64,000 nucleotides of DNA, taken from contig NZ_CP067124.1 in NCBI RefSeq assembly GCF_028553725.1, forward strand, positions 2,552,001 to 2,616,000, written 5' to 3'. The notes below the pieces were generated by a model that did not search any database, was not told the DNA's origin, and saw only the letters and a program-made list of their open reading frames with translations. Each line of letters opens with the position of its first letter. Position 1 is the stretch's first letter. The position numbers and the translations under genes were made by a program. This DNA comes from Paracoccus alcaliphilus (GTDB lineage: Bacteria > Pseudomonadota > Alphaproteobacteria > Rhodobacterales > Rhodobacteraceae). Below are positions 37,188 to 46,011 of the stretch, one piece after another.

Positions 37188-40100
37188 TCACTGCCCGTTC
37201 AGAACGCCAAGCGCGTGGCTTTGGCCGCCCTTGGTATAGGTGATGCGGCTGTCCTTGATCTCGGTGATGGTGCCGCCATTGATCTTGTCGCCGATGCGCA
37301 GGGTGACGACGCGCCCGTTCGACAGCCGCACCAGCGCCCGGCTGGCCTTGCCCGCGCCGATGGTGCCGATGATCTGGGTGCGGTTGATCTGGATCCCCCG
37401 GCTGACGGTTGCGGCTGCGGCGACCGAGGCCGGTGACTGGCCCTGCGGGATGGCGGCGGCGACCTCTGGTTCGTTCTCGGCCTCGGGCGGGGTGTAGTTC
37501 TGCTGGCGGGCGGCGGCGGCGCGGGCCTCGGCTTCGGCCTGCGCACGGGCGCGGGCTTCGGCCTGGGCGCGGGCCTGTGCCTCGGCCTGGGCATCCGCCT
37601 GCGCGCGGGCACGGGCGCGGGCCTCTGCCTGAGCCTGCAATTCGTCATCCTGACGGCGTTGCTCGGCCAGCGCGGCGGCCTCTTGCTGCGCGGTCGGCGT
37701 CGGGGCGCCGCGCACCGAATCCGGCGTCGCGGCCAGACTGGCCACCGGCGTTGCCGCTGCGGTTGCGGCAGGGGCGGCGGCGTTGCGGGCGCGACGGGGC
37801 GGCAGCGCAGATGAACGAAGCGCCGTCAAAGCGACGGCGCCTGATGGGGTCTGGTTTTCCGATACGGCCGATGCGATGGCATTATCGACCGCCGATCGGG
37901 CGAGGCTGGCATCTCCTCCTCCGCCTCCGCTGCGGTTGGCGATGCTGCCGGGGCGGGCCGTGGGTCGGGATGAATGCGCCGGGCTGGCCGCAGGTGCCGA
38001 GCTTGACGCGGGTTCTGCCGATGGGGTCGGGGGCGGCGTGTCCACGACCGCCGCGACCGAGGCGCGGGCGGCGGGACGTTGCGAGGTTGCCTCTTGCTGA
38101 CTGTCGCGCAGGGCCTGTTGCGACGGTGCCGAAACCGCCACCGGGCGTCGGGCAGGACGGGCGTCGGCCAGCCGGATCATGGCACCACGCTCGGCTTCGG
38201 ACAATCCGCTGACCCCGGCCTGAGCGGTCCGCAGATCACGCAGCAACTGCTGGATCTCCTGAAGCTCGGCGCGGCTGGGCGCAGCGTATTGAACCGGCTC
38301 GGACGCGCTGCCCTCCTCAAGCTGAGAGCTGCGGCTGGGGCGGGCAGGCGGGCGCGATGAACTGCGGACGGCGGGGTTCGCTGCCGCCGGTGCCGGCGGG
38401 GCGGCTGCCGGCGTTGCCGGTTGCGCTGCGGGGGCAGGCGCGGGTTCGGGCGTTGCCGCCGCACTGCGGGCCGGGCGTGCTGCCGGACGGGCGGCGGTGA
38501 CGGCGGGAGGCTCGGCCTGCGAACGCTGCGCATAGGGTTGCGGATTGGCTGGGACCGCCGGGGCAGGGTCCGCCGCAGCGGGTTGGGCGGTGCGGACGGG
38601 TGCCGAACGCGGTCGCGCCGAACTGCTGAGACCCGCCGCCGAAGCCGCCGAGGTCGATGCGGGCGCAGGCGCGGCAGAAGGCGTCGCAGAAGGCGTCGCA
38701 GCGGGCGCCGTCGCTGCCGGACGGTTGGCCGGGGCAGCCGGGGGCGGGGCCGCCTGCGTCACCTGAGCCGCCGTTTCCGATGCGGCGCTGGGGGCGGCTG
38801 CGGTCGCGTCATTGGTCGTGGCGGACAGCGCCTCATTCAGCGCGGCGGTCAGGGCATCATCCTCGGCACCGGCAGGGGCGGTGGCAAGCGGGGTTTCGGC
38901 GGGGGCGGTCACACCGTCCAGCACGGTCTCGATGGCCTCGGAGGCGGGCGGCAACGCGGTATCGGTGGCCGTCGCGATGCCTTCGACAGCATCCGAGGGC
39001 AGAACCTGATCCGATGCGGGGGGCGTTTCGGCCTGCACGGTCTCGGACGGTGGCAGAAGCGCATCGGCCTCGGGCGCCAGCGCCTGATCGTCCATATCGG
39101 CAAGGCTGCCATCGTCGATTTCGGGATCAACGGCGGCGGTATCGACAGGGGCCGTATCAACCGGCGCGGCATCCTCGGGCTGAGACTGGGCGATCTCGGT
39201 CGGGTTACTGCCGCCGAACAGCCACAGAATCACGACCAACGCCAACACCAGTGCCGCCAGCATCGAGCCGAACGGGCCGGGACGAAATGCCGCCAGCCGT
39301 TCCAGCAGCGCGGGGGCGGCATCCTCATCCGCCGGGGCGGCGGCTGCGCGCTGGGTGCGGGCCTCGGCGGCGCGGGTATGGACGGCCTTTGCCCGGTCGC
39401 TCAGCCGGGCGCGGTCGGGCGTCGGGGCCTTGACGTCGCCGTGGCGGATCACGGCCGCAACGGGGGCGGGTTCTGCCGGGGCTTCGGGCTGCGGTTCGGT
39501 CGCTGTCTCGGGTTCCGGCGCTTCGTCAATGACAGGCGCGGCCACCGGGGCTGGGGCAGGCTCGGGCTCGGGCGTGGAATCCGGCACCACATGCGGCGTG
39601 ATACGGGAAATCACCGGCGGCGTTGCCTCTGCCCTGTCGGCGGCGGGGCGTTCTTCGACGGGGGCGGTGATCTGTTCGGCCGTCACCCCGGCCAGCAGCA
39701 ACTCGCTTTCGCTGAACGGGCCGCGCGAGGGCTTCTGCTGGCTCAGCCTGCTGGCGCCGAAATCGGGCTGACCGTCGAAACGCTCATCCTCGGGCCGGGC
39801 GATAAAGCCGGTCGGGCGGAACCCCTGCGAGACGGCGAAATCCTCGGCCTCTTCCAATGTGCGGCGGGCGACGGCGGCGACGCGCAGACTGTCGGGATCG
39901 CCACCTTCGGCCAGACACCAATCATAGGACAGATCATCGGCGGCATAGGGCGTGATCCGCTCCAGCGCGCGGCCGATCTCGGCGCTGATGTCGGAATTCG
40001 CCGGCACCGTCAGGGTGATGTAAAGGACCTGATCGTCGGGAATGATCAGCACGGTGTCGAGGTCGTTTTCCGCCGCCGTCCCGTCATCCAGCACCACCTC

Positions 40101-40247
40101 GCGCAGCGCGTTCAGCCGGGCGGACAGATCCCCGCCCGAGAACTGCGCCTGACCCAGCGGATGCCAGTCATGTCCCTGCCGTCGTTCCAGCAGGACTGCC
40201 TCATGCGTGAAGCTCATTGCGAATTCGGGTGCGGCGTGTTTGTTCAT
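37188..40247 (-). CDS. Large membrane protein with GspL/PilM-like N terminus and GspC/PilP-like C terminus
   Basis: 1019 residues. Residues about 10-170 look like the actin-fold cytoplasmic part of GspL/PilM (VLIIPDDQVLYITLTVPA, ALERITPYAADDLSYDW). One transmembrane helix lies at about 325-347 (MLAALVLALVVILWLFGG). A Pro/Ala/Thr-rich, probably disordered stretch fills 350-850, then a coiled coil of Ala/Arg/Gln/Glu repeats at about 852-915. The last 65 residues (ALVRLSNGRVVTLRIGDKI, GTITEIKDSRI) resemble the GspC/PilP periplasmic domain. No secretin, pilin or ATPase gene is nearby. Function unknown; a scaffold linking cytoplasm and periplasm is inferred. ATG 40217 is an alternative start. Database names such as translation initiation factor would be due only to the repeats. 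Confidence 0.75.
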   Translation of the reverse strand: MNKHAAPEFAMSFTHEAVLLERRQGHDWHPLGQAQFSGGDLSARLNALREVVLDDGTAAENDLDTVLIIPDDQVLYITLTVPANSDISAEIGRALERITPYAADDLSYDWCLAEGGDPDSLRVAAVARRTLEEAEDFAVSQGFRPTGFIARPEDERFDGQPDFGASRLSQQKPSRGPFSESELLLAGVTAEQITAPVEERPAADRAEATPPVISRITPHVVPDSTPEPEPAPAPVAAPVIDEAPEPETATEPQPEAPAEPAPVAAVIRHGDVKAPTPDRARLSDRAKAVHTRAAEARTQRAAAAPADEDAAPALLERLAAFRPGPFGSMLAALVLALVVILWLFGGSNPTEIAQSQPEDAAPVDTAPVDTAAVDPEIDDGSLADMDDQALAPEADALLPPSETVQAETPPASDQVLPSDAVEGIATATDTALPPASEAIETVLDGVTAPAETPLATAPAGAEDDALTAALNEALSATTNDATAAAPSAASETAAQVTQAAPPPAAPANRPAATAPAATPSATPSAAPAPASTSAASAAGLSSSARPRSAPVRTAQPAAADPAPAVPANPQPYAQRSQAEPPAVTAARPAARPARSAAATPEPAPAPAAQPATPAAAPPAPAAANPAVRSSSRPPARPSRSSQLEEGSASEPVQYAAPSRAELQEIQQLLRDLRTAQAGVSGLSEAERGAMIRLADARPARRPVAVSAPSQQALRDSQQEATSQRPAARASVAAVVDTPPPTPSAEPASSSAPAASPAHSSRPTARPGSIANRSGGGGGDASLARSAVDNAIASAVSENQTPSGAVALTALRSSALPPRRARNAAAPAATAAATPVASLAATPDSVRGAPTPTAQQEAAALAEQRRQDDELQAQAEARARARAQADAQAEAQARAQAEARARAQAEAEARAAAARQQNYTPPEAENEPEVAAAIPQGQSPASVAAAATVSRGIQINRTQIIGTIGAGKASRALVRLSNGRVVTLRIGDKINGGTITEIKDSRITYTKGGQSHALGVLNGQ

Positions 40248-40341
40248 TTTGTCATTCGTCGCTCAGATGGCCATCGCGCGTCCCGTGTCGCGATGTGGTG
40301 GGAGTCCTTATCAACTACCGCAATTTCTTGTGTTAGGAAAG

Positions 40342-40370
40342 CGTATCTGGCGTATCTGTGATCGTATTTC
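40342..40370. repeat. Tandem octamer repeats in the divergent promoter region
   Basis: CGTATCTG at 40342-40349 and 40351-40358, then CGTATTTC at 40363-40370. They sit between the 1019-residue gene and the SIMPL gene and could be a regulator's direct-repeat sites. No known family recognised. Confidence 0.4.
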
Positions 40371-40449
40371 GGTGAACATTTGACCGCCGCCGCCTGTTCT
40401 GGTCGCGTGGCGGGGCGTAAACCTGACCTTCCTGAATGAGGAGCAGAAC

Positions 40450-41346
40450 ATGAACCGAACTTCCCTGACCTTCCGGCGCGCGGCGCTGGCGATCCCTGCC
40501 GGGCTGGCAATGGCGCTGGCGGCGCCCGCATTCGCCGCGCCGGGCGGCGGGCATGGCATGGGCTGCGGCCCGATTCCACGGCTGTCCGTCACCGGGCAGG
40601 GCGAAAGCCGGATCGCCCCCGATCTGGCGGTGATCCAGCTGGGCGTCAGCACCCAGGCCGACAGTGCCGCCGCCGCGATGGAGCAGAACGCGGGTCAACA
40701 GACCGCCGTTATCGAGGCCCTGAACGACAGCGGCATCGAGTCGGACGAGATCCAGACCTCGGGCATCAACCTGAACCCGCTGGTCGATTACGATGAAGGG
40801 CGGGCGCCGCGTGTCACCGGCTATCAGGCGTCGAACATGGTCTCGGTGCGGGTGACCGAACTGGATCGTCTGGGCGAGGTTCTGGACGCCATCGTCGCGG
40901 CGGGGGCCAATGAGATCAGCGGCATCCATTTCCAGCGTGAGGACGGGCTGGCCGCCGAGGACGGCGCCCGCCGCGACGCGGTCGAGGATGCCCGCCACAA
41001 GGCCGGGATCATGGCCGAAGCCGCCGGGCTGGAACTGGGGCCGGTTCTGGTCATCCGCGACACGCCGCAGAATGGCGGCCCGCAGCCAATGATGATGCGC
41101 GCCGAGGCCGCCAGCGCCGCCCGCACCCCGGTCGAGCCCGGCCAGCTGTCGGTCACCGCGCAGGTTCAGGTCGATTATGCGCTGAAAGGCGACGGGTTCG
41201 ATTGCGGCGCGCATCGCGGCAGGGGCAAGCTGCCCGAAGGCCATCCGCCGGTGCCGCAGGACGGCGCGGCGCAAGATGATGCGGCCCATGACCACGCAGC
41301 CCCCGACGATGCGGCGCCAGCGGATGAGGGCCAACCGGCCAACTGA
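40450..41346 (+). CDS. SIMPL-domain (DUF541) periplasmic protein
   Basis: 298 residues, start ATG 40450 after GAGGAG. Signal peptide about 1-30 (ALAAPAFA). The SIMPL/BP26 domain (45-260) shows ISVTGQGE-like LSVTGQGESRIAPD, and the alternating pattern DEIQTSGINLNP and YQASNMVSVRV. The tail is Asp/Ala-rich and disordered (260-298) with AHDHAAPDD. Members assemble into periplasmic rings or channels (Brucella BP26); role unknown. Confidence 0.88.
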   Translation: MNRTSLTFRRAALAIPAGLAMALAAPAFAAPGGGHGMGCGPIPRLSVTGQGESRIAPDLAVIQLGVSTQADSAAAAMEQNAGQQTAVIEALNDSGIESDEIQTSGINLNPLVDYDEGRAPRVTGYQASNMVSVRVTELDRLGEVLDAIVAAGANEISGIHFQREDGLAAEDGARRDAVEDARHKAGIMAEAAGLELGPVLVIRDTPQNGGPQPMMMRAEAASAARTPVEPGQLSVTAQVQVDYALKGDGFDCGAHRGRGKLPEGHPPVPQDGAAQDDAAHDHAAPDDAAPADEGQPAN

Positions 41347-41367
41347 TCCGGCATCACCGCGTTCACG

Positions 41368-41394
41368 AAAAAGGGGGCGTTCGCGCCCCCTTTT
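41368..41394 (+). terminator. Bidirectional terminator between the SIMPL gene and metY
   Basis: GGGGGCG (41373-41379), UUCG loop, CGCCCCC (41384-41390), then TTTT, with AAAAA on the other side. It can stop both convergent genes. Confidence 0.85.
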
Positions 41395-41418
41395 GTCGTC
41401 CGCAGGAATGGCCCCGAG

Positions 41419-42717
41419 TCAGCCCTTTCCGACGGCGGCGGCCAGCGCCTGATCCAGATCGGCGATCAGGTCGGCGGGATCCTCGATCCCGATGGACAGG
41501 CGCACCAGTTCGGGGGCGGCGCCGGATGCGCGCTGCTGTTCCTCGGTCAGCTGGCTGTGGGTGGTCGAGGCCGAATGGATCACCAGCGACCGCGCATCGC
41601 CCAGATTGGCCACATGGCTGAACAGTTTCAGCGCATCGACCATCTTGACCGCCGCGTCATAGCCGCCCTTGATCTCGAAGGTGAACAGCGACCCGGCACC
41701 ATCCGGATAAAGCCTCTTGGCGGTTTCATGCCACGGAGACGAGGGCAGCCCGGCATAGGTGACGCTGGTCACGCGCGGGTCCTGCTCCAGCCATTCCGCG
41801 ACCTTCTGGGCGTTCTCGACATGGCGCGGGATGCGCAGACCAAGGGTTTCGATCCCCATCAGCGTGTAATGGGCGCCCTGCGGGTTCATGGTCATGCCCA
41901 GATCGCGCAACCCGATGGCAATGGAGTGGAAGGTGAAAGCCAGCTGGCCGAAGGTCTCGTGGAACTTCATCCCGTGATAGGCGGGCTCGGGTTCGCTGAG
42001 CGAGGGGAACTTGTCACTGGCGGACCAGTCGAAGCGGCCCGAGTCGATTATCGCGCCGCCGGTCACCGTGCCGTTGCCGGTCATGAACTTGGTCAGCGAA
42101 TGGACGACCAGAGTCGCGCCCATCTCGATCGGGCGGCACAGCTTGGGCGTGGCCAGCGTATTGTCCACGATCAGCGGAATGCCCGCCTCATCCGCGATTT
42201 GCGCGACGGCGGGAATATCGGTGACATAGCCGCCCGGATTGCTGATCGATTCGCAGAAGATCGCGCGGGTGTCGTCGTCGATGGCGGCCCGCAGCGCGTC
42301 CAGATCGTCCAGATCGACGAATTTCGCCGACCAGCCGAAACGCCGGATCGTATGGCTGAACTGGGTGACTGTGCCGCCATAAAGCCGGGTCGAGGCGATG
42401 ATGTTGCGCCCCGGTCCCATCAGCGGAAACAGCGCCATGATCTGCGCCGCATGTCCCGACGAACAGCAAACCGCGCCCGCGCCGCCCTCCAGCGCCGCGA
42501 CCCGGTTCTGCAGGGCCGCCACCGTCGGGTTGGTCAGGCGGGAATAGATATATCCGACCTCTTGCAGGCCGAACAGCCGCGCCGCATGGGCGGCATCGCG
42601 GAACTGATAGGACGTGCTTTGATAGATCGGCACCTGCCGCGCCCCGGTCGCGGGATCGGGCCCGGTTCCGGCATGAACGGTCAGCGTGTCGAAAGACAGG
42701 GCGATGTCGTCGGTCAT
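41419..42717 (-). CDS. metY: O-acetylhomoserine aminocarboxypropyltransferase (O-acetylhomoserine sulfhydrylase)
   Basis: 432 residues from ATG 42717, after a strong AAGGAGGAG. Cys/Met-metabolism PLP fold: TVHAGTGPDPATGA near the start, YSRLTNPT, SSGHAAQ, and the PLP lysine in HSLTKFMTGNGTVTGG. The long form with the FHSIAIGLRDLG insert is typical of MetY rather than MetB/MetC. It forms homocysteine from O-acetylhomoserine and sulfide or methionine from methanethiol. Confidence 0.92.
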   Translation of the reverse strand: MTDDIALSFDTLTVHAGTGPDPATGARQVPIYQSTSYQFRDAAHAARLFGLQEVGYIYSRLTNPTVAALQNRVAALEGGAGAVCCSSGHAAQIMALFPLMGPGRNIIASTRLYGGTVTQFSHTIRRFGWSAKFVDLDDLDALRAAIDDDTRAIFCESISNPGGYVTDIPAVAQIADEAGIPLIVDNTLATPKLCRPIEMGATLVVHSLTKFMTGNGTVTGGAIIDSGRFDWSASDKFPSLSEPEPAYHGMKFHETFGQLAFTFHSIAIGLRDLGMTMNPQGAHYTLMGIETLGLRIPRHVENAQKVAEWLEQDPRVTSVTYAGLPSSPWHETAKRLYPDGAGSLFTFEIKGGYDAAVKMVDALKLFSHVANLGDARSLVIHSASTTHSQLTEEQQRASGAAPELVRLSIGIEDPADLIADLDQALAAAVGKG

Positions 42718-42801
42718 GTGAACTCCTCCTTGCTTGCCGGCAGAGTAGGGTTGTCCCGACCGGGGTTGCAACGAAGAAAGACGCCCCCCGGCCCGCAGCG
42801 G

Positions 42802-43251
42802 TCAGAACGGGCGGTTATAGCGGATGAAGGGCGTGTGCTCTCCCACCCGGTCATAGAGCATCCGACCGGCATAGTTGAATTCCTGCGTCAGCCAATAGAC
42901 GCGCGGAACGCCCGCCGCATCGGCTGCGGCATAAACGCCCTCGATCAACGCGCGCCCGACGCCCTTGCCCCGCGCCTCGGCGGCGGTGAACAGGTCCTGC
43001 AAATAGCAGGTGCCCTCGGGATACCACATATGCGGATGGAACAGGTAATGCGCGACCCCGACCAGCGTGCCATCGACCTCGGCCACCAGCGCCTTGTAAT
43101 CGCCCGCATCACCCGACATCAGCCGCTGGAAACATTGATCGAAAAAACTCTGCGGCAGATCCGGGCGGTGATAGAACCGGTGATAGTCGTCATAAAGCGC
43201 CTGCCAGCCCTGCCTGTCGCCCGTCTCCAGCGGCCGGATGATCGGGATCAT
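42802..43251 (-). CDS. GNAT-family N-acetyltransferase
   Basis: 149 residues. The acetyl-CoA site LFTAAEARGKGVGRALIEGV follows the R/QxxGxG/A pattern. The substrate is unknown; the pattern TQEFNYAGRMLYDRVGE resembles small amine or ribosomal protein acetyltransferases. Its start overlaps the stop of the MoxR gene (ATGA), so both are co-translated. Confidence 0.88.
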   Translation of the reverse strand: MIPIIRPLETGDRQGWQALYDDYHRFYHRPDLPQSFFDQCFQRLMSGDAGDYKALVAEVDGTLVGVAHYLFHPHMWYPEGTCYLQDLFTAAEARGKGVGRALIEGVYAAADAAGVPRVYWLTQEFNYAGRMLYDRVGEHTPFIRYNRPF

Positions 43252-44111
43252 CGCTGCCTCCGCGCCATGAAGGCCAGCTTTTCGAACAGTGCCACGTCCT
43301 GCTCGTTCTTCAGCAGCGCGCCATGCAGCCGGGGCAGCATCTGCGAGGGCTCGCGCCGCAGGTCCTCGGGCGACAGATCCTCGGCCAGCAGCAGTTTCAG
43401 CCAGTCCAGCAACTCGCTGGTCGAGGGCTTCTTCTTCAGCCCCGGCACCTCGCGCAGTTCAAGAAACTGGTTCAGCGCCTCATCCAGCAGGCGCGGCTTC
43501 AGGCCGGGATAGTGGACATCGACGATGGCCCTCAGGGTTTCGGCATCGGGGAATCGGATGAAGTGGAAGAAACAGCGGCGCAGGAAGGCGTCGGGCAGTT
43601 CCTTTTCATTGTTCGAGGTGATGATGACCACGGGGCGGTGCTTCGCGCGGATCGTCTGGCCGGTCTCGTAAACGTGAAACTCCATCCGATCCAGTTCCTG
43701 CAACAGATCGTTGGGGAATTCGATATCGGCCTTGTCCACCTCGTCGATCAGCAGCACCACCTTGGCATCGGCCTCGAAGGCCTGCCACAGCTTGCCCTTG
43801 CGGAGGTAATTGCCCACGTCATGGACCCGCGCATCGCCCAACTGGCTGTCGCGCAAACGCGACACGGCGTCATATTCATACAGCCCCTGCTGGGCCTTGG
43901 TCGTCGATTTCACGTTCCATTCGATGATCGGCAGATCCAGCGCCTGCGCCACCTGCCGCGCCAGTTCGGTCTTGCCGGTGCCCGGCTCTCCCTTGACCAG
44001 CAGCGGACGTTCCAGCGTGACGGCGGCATTGACGGCCATCGACAGATCGGGCGGCGCGACATAGCGATCGGTGCCCGTGAACCGGCCGGTGATTTGCCCC
44101 GTGAACTGCAT
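43248..44111 (-). CDS. MoxR-type AAA+ ATPase
   Basis: 287 residues: Walker A GEPGTGKTELAR (about 41-52), Walker B VVLLIDEVDKAD, sensor 1 ITSNNEKELPDAFLRRC with the arginine finger. MoxR ATPases are chaperones that usually act with a von Willebrand factor A protein encoded next to them. Here the following gene is a GNAT instead and no VWA protein is in the window. Function is therefore only 'assembly ATPase of unknown target'. Confidence 0.9.
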   Translation of the reverse strand: MQFTGQITGRFTGTDRYVAPPDLSMAVNAAVTLERPLLVKGEPGTGKTELARQVAQALDLPIIEWNVKSTTKAQQGLYEYDAVSRLRDSQLGDARVHDVGNYLRKGKLWQAFEADAKVVLLIDEVDKADIEFPNDLLQELDRMEFHVYETGQTIRAKHRPVVIITSNNEKELPDAFLRRCFFHFIRFPDAETLRAIVDVHYPGLKPRLLDEALNQFLELREVPGLKKKPSTSELLDWLKLLLAEDLSPEDLRREPSQMLPRLHGALLKNEQDVALFEKLAFMARRQR

Positions 44112-44284
44112 CGAATATCCCCTTTCGCGTGAAACGATTGCCCGGATTTGCCCTCACGCGGGCATTTCCACCCGATTGCGGACAAATAGACGTCTTTCCG
44201 CTAGTGACAAGCACAACCGCATACTTTAATGGGGCGCGCAAGGTGCCGGATTTCCAGACCCCGCCCGGCGCCGCCGGAGGACAA

Positions 44285-44707
44285 ATGAAAGCCCAGACCT
44301 TTCTCCCGCAAGATTACCGTCCCGCCGAAGACGAACCCTTCATGAACGAGCGTCAGCTCGAATATTTCCGCCGTAAGCTGGAAGCCTGGAAACAGGAATT
44401 GCTGGACCAATCGGCGGAAACTCTTGAAGGCTTGCAGGAAAGCGCCCGCAGTGTTCCCGATCTGGCCGACCGTGCCAGCGAGGAAACCGACCGGGCGTTG
44501 GAACTACGCACCCGTGACCGCCAGCGCAAGCTGGTCAGCAAGATCGACGCCGCCTTGCGTCGCATCGAGACGGGTGAATACGGCTATTGCGAAATGACCG
44601 GAGAGCCGATCAGCCTCAAACGGCTGGACGCGCGCCCCATCGCGATCATGACGCTGGAGGCGCAGGAACGCCACGAACGCCGCGAAAGGGTGCATCGCGA
44701 CGACTGA
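44285..44707 (+). CDS. dksA: DksA/TraR-family RNA polymerase regulator without zinc cysteines
   Basis: 140 residues from ATG 44285, after GGAGG. A coiled coil (about 20-105) carries the tip motif DLADRA (DxxDxA), used in the secondary channel of RNA polymerase with ppGpp. The C-terminal globule has GYCEMTGEP and later IMTLEAQERHE where E. coli DksA has CxxC and CxxC: only the first cysteine remains (Cys, Thr, Thr, Ala). This fits zinc-independent DksA forms known in alphaproteobacteria and Pseudomonas DksA2. It is monocistronic, divergent from moxR. Confidence 0.9.
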   Translation: MKAQTFLPQDYRPAEDEPFMNERQLEYFRRKLEAWKQELLDQSAETLEGLQESARSVPDLADRASEETDRALELRTRDRQRKLVSKIDAALRRIETGEYGYCEMTGEPISLKRLDARPIAIMTLEAQERHERRERVHRDD

Positions 44708-44816
44708 TCCAGCCTGCGGTCCCGCATGGTCGGGACCGATGACGACTCCGCCCGCCGGTCAACCTTGATCCGGCGGGTTGTTCATGACGGAACGGCAAAA
44801 AAAGGGCAGGGGCGCA

Positions 44817-45941
44817 ATGGGCAGCTTGCAGGATCGGCAGATCGCCATCATCGGCGGCGGCGTCGCGGGCCTGACCGCCGCATTGGCTCTCAGCCGACGC
44901 GGCGCCCGCGTCACGCTGCATGAACGCGCCCCCGCCATCACCGAGGTCGGCGCCGGGTTGCAACTGTCGCCCAATGCCATGCGGGTGCTGGATGCGCTGG
45001 GACTGGGTCCCGAACTGGCCAGGATCTCGCTGCGCAGCCACGCGGTGGAGCTTCGCAACATGCAAGGCGCGCGCGTGCTGCGTCTGGACATGCTGGCACA
45101 CCGGCCCAATGCCGAATTCCGCCTGATCCACCGCGCAAGGCTGATCGACTGCCTTGCCGGTGCCGTGCAGGCTGCAGGCGTCACCCTGCGGCTGGGCAGC
45201 GACATCCAGACCCCGCCGGAGGCCGATCTGACCATCGGCGCCGATGGGTTGCGCAGCCGGATGCGGCAGATCCTGAACGGCCGCGAGGCGCCGTTCTTCA
45301 CCCATCAGACCGCATGGCGCACCGTCATCCCTGATCGCGATGCAACACCTTGCGCGCAGGTCTTCATGGGGCCGGGCCGCCATCTGGTCAGCTATCCGCT
45401 GGCCGGCGGCCTGCGCAACATCGTCGCCGTGATGGAGCGCAATGCCTGGCAAGAGGAAGGCTGGTCGCATCAGGACGACCCGGCCAATCTGCGCGCCGCC
45501 TTCGCGGATTTCCGTGGGCCGGTGCCGCACTGGCTCGATGCCGTCGAGCAGGTCCATATCTGGGGTCTTTTCCGCCACGAGGTCGCACGCAACTGGCAAA
45601 ACGGCCATCTGGTGCTGATCGGCGATGCCGCCCATCCGACGCTGCCCTTCATGGCGCAAGGCGCGGTGATGGCGATCGAGGACGCCTGGCATCTCGCCGC
45701 CTGCCTCGACGCCATCCCGGATCAACCACAGGCCCTGTCCCGGTTCGAGGCCTCACGTCGCGACCGCACCACCCGCATCGTCGCCGCCGCCAATGCGAAT
45801 GCCCGCAATTATCACCTGACCGGCCTGCGCCGCCTGATCGGTCACAGCGCCCTCAGACTCGCCGACCGCCTCGCCCCCAAACTCGCCCTGTCGCGCTTCG
45901 ACTGGCTCTACGATCACGACCCGACCAGCGAAGAACCCTGA
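44817..45941 (+). CDS. FAD-dependent monooxygenase (salicylate-hydroxylase-like)
   Basis: 374 residues from ATG 44817; an ATG at 44784 would add 11 residues. Rossmann FAD site IAIIGGGVAGLTAALAL, the conserved LTIGADGLRSRMR (DG motif), and GDAAHPTLPFMAQGA (GD motif). Class A flavoprotein hydroxylase acting on an aromatic ring with NAD(P)H; substrate unknown. Similar proteins sit beside aromatic catabolism genes, but none is here. Confidence 0.88.
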   Translation: MGSLQDRQIAIIGGGVAGLTAALALSRRGARVTLHERAPAITEVGAGLQLSPNAMRVLDALGLGPELARISLRSHAVELRNMQGARVLRLDMLAHRPNAEFRLIHRARLIDCLAGAVQAAGVTLRLGSDIQTPPEADLTIGADGLRSRMRQILNGREAPFFTHQTAWRTVIPDRDATPCAQVFMGPGRHLVSYPLAGGLRNIVAVMERNAWQEEGWSHQDDPANLRAAFADFRGPVPHWLDAVEQVHIWGLFRHEVARNWQNGHLVLIGDAAHPTLPFMAQGAVMAIEDAWHLAACLDAIPDQPQALSRFEASRRDRTTRIVAAANANARNYHLTGLRRLIGHSALRLADRLAPKLALSRFDWLYDHDPTSEEP

Positions 45942-45950
45942 TCCCTCGCA

Positions 45951-46010
45951 CTCCTTATAAATACCTCGGGGGTGTGGGGGCAGCGCCCCCACCTTCGCGG
46001 GACGCAATCC
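45951..46010 (-). repeat. Composite 3'-end repeat, copy B (after glmM)
   Basis: Minus strand after the glmM stop: GATTGCGTCCCGCG, hairpin GTGGGGGC-GCT-GCCCCCAC, then CCCCCGAGGTATTTATAAGG. Its layout equals copy D at 61945-62020: conserved GCGTCCCGCG, a G/C-rich hairpin, and a GAGGTATTT/GGATATTT tail. It lies directly behind a stop codon on the same strand and probably acts in termination or 3' end protection. Confidence 0.65.
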
Positions 46011-46011
46011 C

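Noticed and set aside
38421..40361. Long plus-strand frame of 646 Gly/Arg-rich codons
   Set aside because: It is the antisense of the Pro/Ala/Glu-rich fusion gene; its repeats are a complement effect and no ribosome site or family is visible.
41557..43512. Plus-strand frame of 651 codons over metY and GNAT
   Set aside because: Antisense to well-recognised genes; no coding evidence.
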